64,000 nt of DNA, from contig JAGZJH010000001.1 of NCBI GenBank assembly GCA_018365815.1, positions 1 through 64,000 of the forward strand, read 5' to 3'. Made by a program: the position numbers and the translations under genes. The DNA comes from Erysipelotrichaceae bacterium (GTDB lineage: Bacteria; Bacillota_I; Bacilli_A; Erysipelotrichales; Coprobacillaceae). Each line of letters starts with the position of its first letter. The first letter of the stretch is position 1. A model generated the notes under the pieces. That model had not been told where the DNA came from. It saw nothing but the letters and a program-made list of their open reading frames with translations, and ran no database searches. Shown piece after piece: positions 9,192 through 17,279 of the stretch.

Positions 9192-11048
9192 TTATTTTTT
9201 CAATTCAAATATCATTCCCGCAAAAGGTGCAATACATACTTGAATAGAATATGGTCTATTTAATACAGTTCCTTTTTTTGCTCTAATTTGTCTTGAATTG
9301 ATTTGATTTGAACCAGAATAGATATTTTTATCTGTATTTAAAATTTCTTTATAAACACCTTTTTGTGTCACCGGTACAGTATATGATTCATGATAATTAC
9401 CCGTGAAATTTAATACGACTAATAAATGTTTACCTTCTGGTGAACGTCTTTCATAAGCAAAGACACTTTGATTATGATCATCAACTACCATCCATTCAAA
9501 TCCGTCTAAATAATAATCATACTGATATAATGATGGTTCATTAATACACAATTGATTTAATGTGCGCATAAACTTATGAAATGAATCATGAACTGGATAA
9601 GTTAATATATTCCAACCTAACGATTTCTTTTCATCCCATTCTTTATATTCAGCAAGTTCATTCCCCATAAAATTTAACTTCTTACCTGGATGAGTCATCA
9701 TATAGACATATAATGTTTTTAATTGAGCTGATTTTTGTTCATAACTTCCATAGATTTTATCAATAATTGTTTTTTTACTATGAACAACTTCATCATGTGA
9801 AAATGGTAAAATAAAGTTTTCACCATAGAAATATGCCATTGAAAAAGTTAATAAGTGATGATCGTATTTGCGATATATTGGATCTAAAGATAAATATTTA
9901 AGCGTATCATTCATCCAACCTAAATCCCATTTATAATCAAAACCTAGTCCACCTACACTAGGTGCGCGTGTAACTTGTGGATAATCAGATGAATCCTCAG
10001 CAATTAACATCACTCCATGATGAGCCAAATTAAGTTTAGAATTCATACGTTTCATAAATTCAATCGCACCATCATTAGTTCCGGCATTTTTATTGCCTTT
10101 CCAATAAATCAAATGGCTAATGGCATCAAAACGAATTCCATCAATATGGAAATAATCAATCCAAAAATTAACTGCTGACATCATAAAACTACGAACTTCT
10201 TCACGTCCTAAATCGAAATAAATACTATCCCATTCGGTATAACGACGATACTCATCAGGATATTCATAAACAAAACCACCATCAAATTCACTCAATCCAT
10301 GTGAATCTTTAACAAAATGAACCGGTACAAAATCCATAATGACGCCAATATTTTCTTTATGACAAGCATTAATGAATTTCATTAACGATTTAGGTTCACC
10401 ATATCTGCTTGTAGCACTAAAATATCCTGTCGATTGATAGCCCCAAGAACCATCAAAAGGGTGTTCAAGTAAAGGCATCAATTCAATATGAGTATATCCA
10501 TTTTCTTTGACATAAGGAATAACTAAATCAATAAGTTCTTCATAACTATAAAATTCGCCTTCTTCATCATCAGTAAAATCTTTTTTCATTTTCCATGAAC
10601 CAAAATGCATTTCATAAATATTTAATGGTCTTTCAAAATTTTTACTACGTTGTTTTAACCACTTTTTATCAGCCCATCGAAATGATTCTAAATGATATAT
10701 TCGTGATGCTGTGGCTGGTCTAAGTTCACTAAAAAAAGCATATGGATCTGCTTTATAAATTTTTCGACCATCTTTACTTAAAATACAATATTTATAAAGT
10801 TGTTTATTTTTTAGCTTAGGGATAAATAAACTCCAAATACCACCATCAGTAACTTTTTCCATCACATTTTTAGCATCATCCCAATAGTTAAATTCTCCTA
10901 CAACACTAATTGACAAAGCGTGTGGTGCATATACAGTAAAACGCACTCCTTTAACACCATTATTATTTTCTAAATGAGCACCAAATATTTTATATGCTTC
11001 TAAACACTGTCCTTGATGAAACAAATGTATTAAAAATTCGTCAAGCAT
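9192..11048 (-). CDS. glgB: 1,4-alpha-glucan branching enzyme (GH13)
   Basis: Forms alpha-1,6 branches in glycogen. I chose ATG at 11048 (618 residues) because GGGGGAGAC stands just before it; an in-frame ATG at 11069 would overlap the ribosome binding site. A CBM48-type N-terminal domain (RFTVYAPHALSISVVGEFN) precedes the GH13 barrel with GYQSTGYFSATSRYG, the nucleophile region IDGIRFDAISHL and the acid region MLIAEDSSDYP, then FSHDEVVH. It is the first gene of glgB-glgP, under a sigma-A-like promoter and a perfect cre site. Confidence 0.96.
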   Translation of the reverse strand: MLDEFLIHLFHQGQCLEAYKIFGAHLENNNGVKGVRFTVYAPHALSISVVGEFNYWDDAKNVMEKVTDGGIWSLFIPKLKNKQLYKYCILSKDGRKIYKADPYAFFSELRPATASRIYHLESFRWADKKWLKQRSKNFERPLNIYEMHFGSWKMKKDFTDDEEGEFYSYEELIDLVIPYVKENGYTHIELMPLLEHPFDGSWGYQSTGYFSATSRYGEPKSLMKFINACHKENIGVIMDFVPVHFVKDSHGLSEFDGGFVYEYPDEYRRYTEWDSIYFDLGREEVRSFMMSAVNFWIDYFHIDGIRFDAISHLIYWKGNKNAGTNDGAIEFMKRMNSKLNLAHHGVMLIAEDSSDYPQVTRAPSVGGLGFDYKWDLGWMNDTLKYLSLDPIYRKYDHHLLTFSMAYFYGENFILPFSHDEVVHSKKTIIDKIYGSYEQKSAQLKTLYVYMMTHPGKKLNFMGNELAEYKEWDEKKSLGWNILTYPVHDSFHKFMRTLNQLCINEPSLYQYDYYLDGFEWMVVDDHNQSVFAYERRSPEGKHLLVVLNFTGNYHESYTVPVTQKGVYKEILNTDKNIYSGSNQINSRQIRAKKGTVLNRPYSIQVCIAPFAGMIFELKK

Positions 11049-11077
11049 AAAGTCTCCCCCTTTTTTCATACATATCT

Positions 11078-11107
11078 ATTATATCAACTTTTGACAATAA
11101 TTGACAG
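11078..11107 (-). promoter_or_regulatory. Putative sigma-A promoter of glgB-glgP
   Basis: On the minus strand a consensus -10 TATAAT (11078-11083) lies 18 bases after a -35-like CTGTCA (11102-11107). It is directly downstream of the cre site, about 30 bases before the glgB start. Confidence 0.55.
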
Positions 11108-11112
11108 TATAA

Positions 11113-11126
11113 TGTTAGCGTTTTCA
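11113..11126. promoter_or_regulatory. CcpA (cre) site upstream of glgB
   Basis: Read on the minus strand, TGAAAACGCTAACA fits the cre consensus TGWAARCGNWWNCA at every position. It lies a few bases upstream of the -35 box of the glgB promoter. CcpA bound upstream of -35 can activate, while overlap with the polymerase footprint can repress, so the sign is not certain. Confidence 0.75.
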
Positions 11127-11232
11127 TATTTTCCAATAATTATTTTTGTCATTTAAAAAAGTCGTTAAAATCATAATAATTTAATTCACTTTTTCATTAT
11201 ATCATCACTCTATTGTCAATTTTTCACACAAA

Positions 11233-11261
11233 ATAAAAAAAGAAGGAAAAAATTCCTTCTT
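11233..11261 (-). terminator. Terminator after phosphoglucomutase
   Basis: The stem AAGAAGGAA (11240-11248) / TTCCTTCTT (11253-11261) on the minus strand is followed by TTTTTTT. The stem overlaps the pgm stop codon at 11260-11262. Confidence 0.9.
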
Positions 11262-12963
11262 AATAATCAGTTTCACCAATCATTTCCATCATTGCTTTAT
11301 GGAAAACATTAGTTTTATTGGCTGCATCTTTTTGATCATTTCCTTTAATTGAAAAATAAAATTTACATTTTGGCTCAGTTCCACTAGGTCTAGCCGCAAT
11401 CCATGAACCATCTTCTAAATAATATTTTAATACATTAGATTTTGGTAAATCAATTACTATTTCTTGATCATCAGCCAATCTTGTACTTGTTTGGTAATCT
11501 TCAATAGCCACTACCTTATAATCACCAATGTTTTGAGGAACATCGTTTCTTAAATTAGCCATAATTTCTTGAATACGTTTTGCCCCATCAACCCCTGCTT
11601 TTGATAAGGCAATTTGTGTTTCTTTAAACGTACCATGTTTAACATATAATTCATTTAAAACATCGATTAAATCTTTACCTTGTTGTTTATAATAATTACC
11701 TGCTTCAGCAGCTATTAATACGGCTTGAATTGCATCTTTATCTCTTACAAAATCCTTAACAACACAACCATAACTTTCTTCATATCCAAAAATAAATTGT
11801 TTCTCACCAGTTGCTTCATATTTACGAATTTTATCACCAATGAATTTAAATCCTGTTAATGTTTTCTCAACATCAACACCATAACTTCTTGCTACTAATT
11901 CGCCTAAATCAGAAGTTACAATAGTATTATACATTACCGCATTTGATGGTAAAGCTCCCTTTTCTTTTAATTGACTTAAAATGTACTCTAAGTAAACAGC
12001 TGCAGATTGATTTCCACTCATTAATACATATTCACCATCATGTTTAGCTACTACCCCTAAACGATCTCCATCAGGATCGCAAATAACAACTACATCAGCA
12101 TCGACTTCTTTAGCTTTTTTAATAGCTAATTCATATGAAACAGCAACTTCAGGGTTTGGAGATTTTGTATTTGAAAAATCAGGATCAGGTGCACATTGTG
12201 CTAATACCGGAATAATATTATAGCCTAATCTTTTTAAACAAGTTCTTACAGGAATATTAGAAGTTCCATGTTGAGGAGAGAAAACGATTTTAAAATCTTT
12301 TTTATCCATTCCCGGATTAATTTCAACATTCATTACTTCTTTATAATAAGCTTCATCAACCTCTTGTCCAATATATGTGATATATGGATACGCTTCTTCA
12401 TCAGAAATAACATTAACACTTAATTCGTCTTCAACTTCGTTAACAAATCTAACAACTTGATCTCCCCACTCTGGAATTAATTGACAACCTGTATCATCAT
12501 AAACTTTATATCCGTTATATTCTTTTGGATTATGACTAGCTGTAATCATAATCCCACCTGCACATTTTAAATATCTTACTGCAAAAGATAACTCAGGTGT
12601 CGGTCTTAATGATTCAAATACATATGATTTAATGCCATATGTCGCTAAAACTTTAGCAGATTCAATTGCAAATTTATATGACATATGACGATTATCATAC
12701 CCAATTGCAACGCCTCTTTCTTTACCATTTTCTAAAGTTAAAACATATTTAGCAAAGCCAACATTCGCTTTACGAATTGTATAAATATTCATACGATTTG
12801 TTCCAGCTCCTAAAATTCCACGCATACCCGCTGTACCAAATTCTAAATTCATGTAAAAAGCATCTTCTTTATCTTTTTCATCCATTTCTTTTAAACTCGC
12901 TTTTAAAGATTCATCAAGACCTTCTTTATTTAACCATTTTTCATATCGTTCGATATAATTCAT
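11260..12963 (-). CDS. Phosphoglucomutase / phosphomannomutase (alpha-D-phosphohexomutase)
   Basis: Interconverts glucose-1-phosphate and glucose-6-phosphate, linking glycogen synthesis and breakdown to glycolysis. It has 567 residues, the PgcA type of Firmicutes. The phosphoserine loop GGIMITASHNPKEYNGYK lies near residues 137-154, the metal loop VVICDPDGDRLGVVA follows, then TGFKFIGDKI and the substrate loop FGYEESYG. RPSGTEPKCKFY near the C-terminus is the phosphate-binding loop. It lies behind the HPr-like gene and is probably co-transcribed with it. AGGAGTG is about 15 bases from the ATG, a rather long spacing. Confidence 0.95.
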   Translation of the reverse strand: MNYIERYEKWLNKEGLDESLKASLKEMDEKDKEDAFYMNLEFGTAGMRGILGAGTNRMNIYTIRKANVGFAKYVLTLENGKERGVAIGYDNRHMSYKFAIESAKVLATYGIKSYVFESLRPTPELSFAVRYLKCAGGIMITASHNPKEYNGYKVYDDTGCQLIPEWGDQVVRFVNEVEDELSVNVISDEEAYPYITYIGQEVDEAYYKEVMNVEINPGMDKKDFKIVFSPQHGTSNIPVRTCLKRLGYNIIPVLAQCAPDPDFSNTKSPNPEVAVSYELAIKKAKEVDADVVVICDPDGDRLGVVAKHDGEYVLMSGNQSAAVYLEYILSQLKEKGALPSNAVMYNTIVTSDLGELVARSYGVDVEKTLTGFKFIGDKIRKYEATGEKQFIFGYEESYGCVVKDFVRDKDAIQAVLIAAEAGNYYKQQGKDLIDVLNELYVKHGTFKETQIALSKAGVDGAKRIQEIMANLRNDVPQNIGDYKVVAIEDYQTSTRLADDQEIVIDLPKSNVLKYYLEDGSWIAARPSGTEPKCKFYFSIKGNDQKDAANKTNVFHKAMMEMIGETDY

Positions 12964-12994
12964 ATTATTTATTCACTCCTAATCTATATTTTTA

Positions 12995-13060
12995 CTAATC
13001 CGTAATTTTCTGTTCTTTGAGAACTAATTTAAGTTTTTCAATTGCCTCTTGTTCATCTTG
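12995..13060 (-). pseudogene. Detached C-terminal end of HPr, after an in-frame TGA
   Basis: After the TGA that ends the 13061-13264 frame, the same frame runs on as QDEQEAIEKLKLVLKEQK to a TAG at 12995-12997. This is what the last HPr helix looks like (compare GxDEQEAIEaL in the family). Restoring the TGA to, for example, GGA gives an 89-residue HPr, the normal length. Confidence 0.75.
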
Positions 13061-13264
13061 TCACTCAACTTCGATAATTAAACGAGCTTTAGTCGGCACA
13101 CCTAATGCCATTGTCCCCATAATAGATTTGAGGTTTGCTTCTTTACGTTCATAGATTAATTTTACAACACTATCATATTTACTCGCTTCATTCACTAAAA
13201 CTGTAAGTGGTTTAGCGTGTAATCCCATAGGATCAGTGACTATAAATTCATATTTTTCAGCCAT
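13061..13264 (-). CDS. HPr-family phosphocarrier, truncated by a premature TGA
   Basis: HPr relays phosphate from enzyme I to sugar PTS permeases and, when phosphorylated on its serine, is the CcpA corepressor. Both sites are present: His16 in MGLHAKPLTVLV (Lys replaces the usual Arg after Ala) and Ser47 in ANLKSIMGTMALGV. The frame stops at codon 68 with TGA, so the C-terminal helix is missing and the fold is probably destabilised. AAGGAGGGG precedes the ATG, with a promoter and near-cre site upstream. A second HPr gene elsewhere would be needed for normal PTS function; this copy is tied to phosphoglucomutase. Confidence 0.85.
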   Translation of the reverse strand: MAEKYEFIVTDPMGLHAKPLTVLVNEASKYDSVVKLIYERKEANLKSIMGTMALGVPTKARLIIEVE

Positions 13265-13293
13265 GATTACCCCTCCTTATTATTCATACTTAT

Positions 13294-13321
13294 ATTATAC
13301 CGTACTTTACCTATAATTCAA
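13294..13321 (-). promoter_or_regulatory. Putative sigma-A promoter of the HPr-pgm transcript
   Basis: On the minus strand TATAAT (13294-13299) lies 16 bases after TTGAAT (13316-13321), with AAGGAGGGG and the HPr start following within about 30 bases. Confidence 0.6.
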
Positions 13322-13337
13322 TATATTTACCCAAAAA

Positions 13338-13351
13338 TTTAAGCGCTTTCA
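13338..13351. promoter_or_regulatory. Candidate cre site upstream of the HPr gene
   Basis: Read on the minus strand, TGAAAGCGCTTAAA matches the cre consensus at 13 of 14 positions. It lies 17 bases upstream of the -35 box, a position used for CcpA activation in other Firmicutes. The promoter context is inferred. Confidence 0.55.
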
Positions 13352-13369
13352 TTAATTGAGATTATTAAC

Positions 13370-13388
13370 AAAAAACTGGGTATAACCC
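13370..13388 (-). terminator. Weak terminator after the DUF6465 gene
   Basis: The short stem GGGT/ACCC (13378-13381 and 13385-13388) on the minus strand is followed by TTTTTT. The stem is only four pairs plus neighbours, so it may be leaky. Confidence 0.4.
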
Positions 13389-13393
13389 TAATT

Positions 13394-13612
13394 TTACATT
13401 TCAATAGTAATTGCTTTACTTACAATTTCTTCATCTGTTTTAGTTTTCGCAACATAATAAATAGAAGCACTTACCGGTTGATAATAGATATTTAAATCTT
13501 CTAATGTATTCATTTTAATTCCTTTAGATTTAATATCGGCTTTAACTAATTTTTCAATATTCGAAATCAAAATATTCTTATTTTCATATTGAATTTCAAT
13601 TTTTGTTTTCAT
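13394..13612 (-). CDS. Small DUF6465-like protein
   Basis: A 72-residue soluble protein with no signal peptide or membrane segment. The pattern of an N-terminal beta strand (KTKIEIQYENKNI), a short helix containing LVKADIKSKG and a C-terminal strand-rich part with IYYQPVSASIYYVA resembles the DUF6465 family of gut Firmicutes, of unknown function. AAGGGGGAC precedes the ATG. It is transcribed before the HPr gene, separated by a weak terminator and the HPr promoter. Confidence 0.7.
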   Translation of the reverse strand: MKTKIEIQYENKNILISNIEKLVKADIKSKGIKMNTLEDLNIYYQPVSASIYYVAKTKTDEEIVSKAITIEM

Positions 13613-13806
13613 ATTGGCTTGTCCCCCTTAATATTTGTTTTTTATATCATAGCATAAATTACAATTTTCTACAAATTCTTATTATAAAGGGATAATCAAA
13701 AACATGAAAACTATTTGAATAAGCATAATCTAAATTATTATCACATATCATTTCAAAATACTACACTTATATACTAAATATTTATAATACAGAAGTTAAT
13801 GATTAT

Positions 13807-14970
13807 TTAATAATAAGATCGATCAATATCAATTACACTATAATACGTAGGATTAATTTCTTTAATTTTATTATCAATTGTTTTCTTTAACTCCACAACA
13901 TTAATAGTATCTTCAGTTGGTATAACAACATCAAATAATATATTTGTATGCGTTGGGCCAGTCACAATTCTAAAATCGTGTAATGTATATGCATCATTGA
14001 TGCTTTTAATAATTTTTGTCACTTTTTCTTTTAATTCGTTAACTATTTCATTTTTGTAATCAATTGGATCCATATGAAGAGTGGCATGAATATTAAAATT
14101 TTCAAGAATTTCTCGCTCGATTAAGTCAATTTCATCATGTGTTTGTGATAAATCAGCATGACAATCTACTTCAGCATGTAAAGTAACAAAAGAGCGACCC
14201 GGACCATAATCGTGCATCATTAAATCATGGATTCCCAAAATTCCCTCGTGAGATAATACCAGTTTTTCTATATCGTTCACTATTTTTTTATCAGGTGCTT
14301 GACCTAATAATGGATTAGTAGTATCTTTAAACACTTCAATTCCTGCTTTTAGAACAAATAATGAAACAAACAACCCAAACCAACCATCTAAATTTAATGA
14401 AGCATAATGAGATAACAACATGCTCACTAATGCTGCAATTGTTGTAATTGTATCATTAAAACTATCTTGGCTAGCTGCTTTTAAAGAAGATGAGTTAATT
14501 CTTTCTCCCATTTCTTTATTCATAAATCCCATATACAATTTTACGACAATGGACATTACCAAAATCCCAGCACTGATATAACTAAATTGAATTGCCACTG
14601 GTTGAACAATTTTAATTAATGCTTCTTTTAATGATTGGAATGCAACTAAAAAAATCAAAAAAGAAATAATTAATCCTGAAATATATTCCATTCGACCATG
14701 ACCATAGGGGTGATCTGCATCAGGGTGTTTACTTGCTAATTTAAACCCAAACAAAGTCGCTAAATTACTTCCTACATCAGAATAATTATTTAAAGCATCA
14801 GCTTGAATTGAGATACTATTTGCAATAAATCCTACTATTAATTTAGAAGTCGCTAAAATGATGTTTAAAACGATTGAAACGATACTTACTAAAAAACCAT
14901 ATTGTTCTCTTACTTTAGCATTTTCAACTTGTTTATAATCTTTAATAAAACGTTTGATTAAAAAGTTCAT
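13807..14970 (-). CDS. Cation diffusion facilitator family transporter
   Basis: Membrane exporter of divalent metal ions (Zn, Mn, Fe or Co; specificity not readable) driven by proton exchange. The 387 residues hold about six membrane helices in the first 220 residues with the family metal-site signatures SIQADALNNYSDVGSN (helix 2) and QDSFNDTITT (helix 5), the HPYGHGRMEYISG loop, and a cytoplasmic C-terminal domain with HDLMMHDYGPGRSFVTLH. The ATG overlaps the TGA of the PHP gene upstream (ATGA), suggesting coupled translation. Confidence 0.93.
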   Translation of the reverse strand: MNFLIKRFIKDYKQVENAKVREQYGFLVSIVSIVLNIILATSKLIVGFIANSISIQADALNNYSDVGSNLATLFGFKLASKHPDADHPYGHGRMEYISGLIISFLIFLVAFQSLKEALIKIVQPVAIQFSYISAGILVMSIVVKLYMGFMNKEMGERINSSSLKAASQDSFNDTITTIAALVSMLLSHYASLNLDGWFGLFVSLFVLKAGIEVFKDTTNPLLGQAPDKKIVNDIEKLVLSHEGILGIHDLMMHDYGPGRSFVTLHAEVDCHADLSQTHDEIDLIEREILENFNIHATLHMDPIDYKNEIVNELKEKVTKIIKSINDAYTLHDFRIVTGPTHTNILFDVVIPTEDTINVVELKKTIDNKIKEINPTYYSVIDIDRSYY

Positions 14971-15770
14971 GATACCTTCTCCTTGTCTAATCTTCTTTGT
15001 AAAAAAGTTGAGATTTTCTTAAAGCCTATTTTTTCTAAATGACTTAAAACCCCCTCAACATTTTCTCCTACTCGATTGCATTCATGAGAGTCAGTTCCTA
15101 TTGTAATAATACGACCATTTAAATCATAATATCTTTGAGCTTGTTTAAAATTAGGAAAGCCATTGTCTTTTAGTAGTTTAAAACCAGAGGTATTTATTTC
15201 AATTCCCTTATTTTTTTGAATTAATACCTTAAAAATTTCATCGATAATTTCTTGATATATGTGATGATCTACTAATGAATTTTGATAAGGACCATAACGT
15301 GAAATGTAATCTAAATGTCCTAAACAATTAAAACAATCAAAAGTTTTGACACATTCTAATGTCTCTTTAAAAAATTCTAAATGAGCTTGTTGTTTTGTTT
15401 TATCTTTAAAAAATAAAGCCGGTTCATAAAATTCTTGATCACCAATGGCATGAATTGAACCGATAACATAATCAAATGGATAACGATTAACAAATTCATT
15501 AATTTCTTTTTCATATTTGCGATTAAGACCAATTTCAACACCAATTTTGATTGTAATTTGATCTTTAAATTCTTCTTGTAATTGTTTCATTGCCTTAAAA
15601 TAATCTTCGACATTTAAATCAAATGAAGTATTTGGATAGTTAATATCTTGATGATCCGTAAAACAAATTTCATCTAATCCCATTTCAATTGCTTTTTTGA
15701 CACATTCTCTTTCGTTTTCCTGACTATCTGCAGAAAAACGAGTGTGAATATGATAATCAATCTTTTTCAC
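14967..15770 (-). CDS. PHP-domain phosphoesterase, histidinol-phosphatase (HisJ/HisK) type
   Basis: A 267-residue PHP-fold metal hydrolase. The metal motif DYHIHTRFSADS starts at residue 4, CFTDHQDI is near residue 36, and the distal metal ligands lie in the GSIHAIGD and GTDSHECNRV segments. The closest named function is histidinol-phosphatase, but no histidine genes are nearby, so the substrate could be another phosphomonoester. Start is GTG at 15770 with AGGTGAG 4 bases upstream. The gene follows the PH-like gene by 4 bases and overlaps the CDF gene, forming a tight operon. Confidence 0.85.
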   Translation of the reverse strand: MKKIDYHIHTRFSADSQENERECVKKAIEMGLDEICFTDHQDINYPNTSFDLNVEDYFKAMKQLQEEFKDQITIKIGVEIGLNRKYEKEINEFVNRYPFDYVIGSIHAIGDQEFYEPALFFKDKTKQQAHLEFFKETLECVKTFDCFNCLGHLDYISRYGPYQNSLVDHHIYQEIIDEIFKVLIQKNKGIEINTSGFKLLKDNGFPNFKQAQRYYDLNGRIITIGTDSHECNRVGENVEGVLSHLEKIGFKKISTFLQRRLDKEKVS

Positions 15771-15774
15771 TTTC

Positions 15775-16149
15775 TCACCTACTCTTTATTTTTAATTTTT
15801 GTAACAATGCTTGCTCAAATTTTTTTGCGTTAAAAACATAGACATAAGATGTCTTTAAATGTTTTATCTCTATTTTATGTTTAGAAACCACTTTAACTGC
15901 TTTAACATCTTTATATTCAATAATAGTCGGTAATATACCTATTATTTTATATTCATAAATCAGCATATAATCATTAAATAAACACATATTAAAACGACTC
16001 AAAACCATTGTGATCGCTAAAAAAGAAAATACTAGTGTTAATATTATACGTGATGTATCTTTTAATAAAATTGCTTGAAAAGTTAATACAACCATTCCTA
16101 AAAAAGCGATCAAACAAATAATCACTAATCGTAATTCTTTAAATTTCAT
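15775..16149 (-). CDS. Small membrane protein with PH-like domain
   Basis: A 124-residue protein. Two hydrophobic helices (about residues 7-27 and 33-49) are followed by a beta-rich part (YEYKIIGILPTIIEYKDVK to SYVYVFNAKKF) resembling bacterial PH domains of the DUF/YdbT type. It should sit in the membrane with the PH part cytoplasmic. Function unknown. Its start overlaps the 47-residue gene upstream by 11 bases and AAGGAG stands before the ATG, so the three upstream genes look translationally coupled. Confidence 0.7.
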   Translation of the reverse strand: MKFKELRLVIICLIAFLGMVVLTFQAILLKDTSRIILTLVFSFLAITMVLSRFNMCLFNDYMLIYEYKIIGILPTIIEYKDVKAVKVVSKHKIEIKHLKTSYVYVFNAKKFEQALLQKLKIKSR

Positions 16150-16282
16150 CTTCTTTCTCCTTAATATAACGTATAACAGTATTTTTATAATTTTTAAACA
16201 TTACTAAAAATATGACTGGAAACACGATTAAACTTACTGCAATACTTAATAAACAAAAACTAATGATGAATTTAAAAATCAT
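16139..16282 (-). CDS. 47-residue single-helix membrane protein
   Basis: The ATG at 16282 overlaps the TGA of the MBL-fold gene (ATGA), and the TAA at 16139 lies inside the next gene. GAGGTT lies 8 bases upstream. The peptide starts MIFKFIISFCLLSIAVS and has one long hydrophobic helix (residues 2-29) and a charged tail ending YIKEKEDEI. I recognise no family. Tight overlap on both sides is the main evidence that it is translated; it could help or regulate the adjacent membrane protein. Confidence 0.6.
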   Translation of the reverse strand: MIFKFIISFCLLSIAVSLIVFPVIFLVMFKNYKNTVIRYIKEKEDEI

Positions 16283-17082
16283 AATTTAATAACCTCTAAA
16301 TCATCAGGCACAAACACATTACCATCAAAAAATTCTTTAGCTTCTTTGGTGTATAAAAACTTGCGATTGGTTAAGTTTCTTTCTTCTGTATGCCACAACA
16401 ATAAATTTTTAACTCCCAATTTTTGCGCTAATAAAGCCCCATCTTTAACGGTGCTGTGATGTTTTTGATAAGGTTTAAATATATCACGTTCTTCATATAA
16501 ACAAAAGGCTTCATGGAATAACCATTCACTATTTTCAACATATTTAAAACAAGCTTCATTATAAGGTTCATCTCCTGTAAAAGATATTTTAGATTGTCCA
16601 TTGTAAAAAGTAAAACCAAATTGTTTTAATTTAGTTGATAAAACATCAAAAAAAGTAAAAGTATGTCCTAAAATTTCTTTACTCATGCCATCTTGAAGTT
16701 CATGAAAGATAATTTGATGATCAAATAATTTTGTCAACTTACTTTGCAATGTTAAATTAGAAATAGTTTTGATGGCTTCAATTAACTCAGTATGAGCATA
16801 AATATGAAATTCACCCTCATATTGATGATTATTCATCTGTGTTGCTATCATACGAATCACCCAAATAACTCCTAAAAGATGATCAGTATGGGCGTGTGTG
16901 ACAAATAAATGATGAATAGATTCCATCTTGATATTCATTTGATCTAGTCGACTTAAAATTTGATTACCGCCTCCTGCATCTATTAAAAAATATTCATCAT
17001 GACTTTGAAGCGCAAAACAAGTATTATAACATTTTTTTACACTTGCATTACCAGTTCCTAAAACAATTAACTTTTCCATCAT
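16279..17082 (-). CDS. MBL-fold metallohydrolase, RNase Z-like
   Basis: A beta-lactamase-fold hydrolase of 267 residues from ATG at 17082 (or 17079), chosen because AGAGGGGG lies 5-8 bases upstream; the longer frame to 17136 begins inside sequence without a binding site. The metal-binding THAHTDHLLG is near residue 70, FLIDAGGGNQ near 32, SFTGDEPYNEACFKYV and HHSTVKDGA further on. It resembles the RNase Z/ElaC superfamily but is not clearly tRNase Z, so the substrate is open. It begins a run of overlapping genes ending with the CDF transporter. Confidence 0.85.
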   Translation of the reverse strand: MMEKLIVLGTGNASVKKCYNTCFALQSHDEYFLIDAGGGNQILSRLDQMNIKMESIHHLFVTHAHTDHLLGVIWVIRMIATQMNNHQYEGEFHIYAHTELIEAIKTISNLTLQSKLTKLFDHQIIFHELQDGMSKEILGHTFTFFDVLSTKLKQFGFTFYNGQSKISFTGDEPYNEACFKYVENSEWLFHEAFCLYEERDIFKPYQKHHSTVKDGALLAQKLGVKNLLLWHTEERNLTNRKFLYTKEAKEFFDGNVFVPDDLEVIKL

Positions 17083-17279
17083 ATATACCCCCTCTTGCAT
17101 TTTATTAATTATACCCACTTTAACATCAAAATGCAATGAACACTTATGACATATCTTACCATTTTTTAAAGGTGAAAAATTTTATATCATTAAATTAAAA
17201 TATATAAGTTAAGAATTTACATTTAATTAAAATAATATTAAACTATGTTTGTATTCAAAGTAGTTTTGGGGGAATAAGT

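Noticed and set aside
12995..13264. TGA read as Trp or another amino acid (recoded genetic code)
   Set aside because: TGA is the clear stop of glgD, the PHP gene, trmK and the ATPase gene, each overlapping the next gene start, and Trp is encoded by TGG throughout.
14967..15770. Calling the PHP gene hisK/hisJ outright
   Set aside because: No other histidine gene is nearby, and PHP phosphatases act on several substrates.
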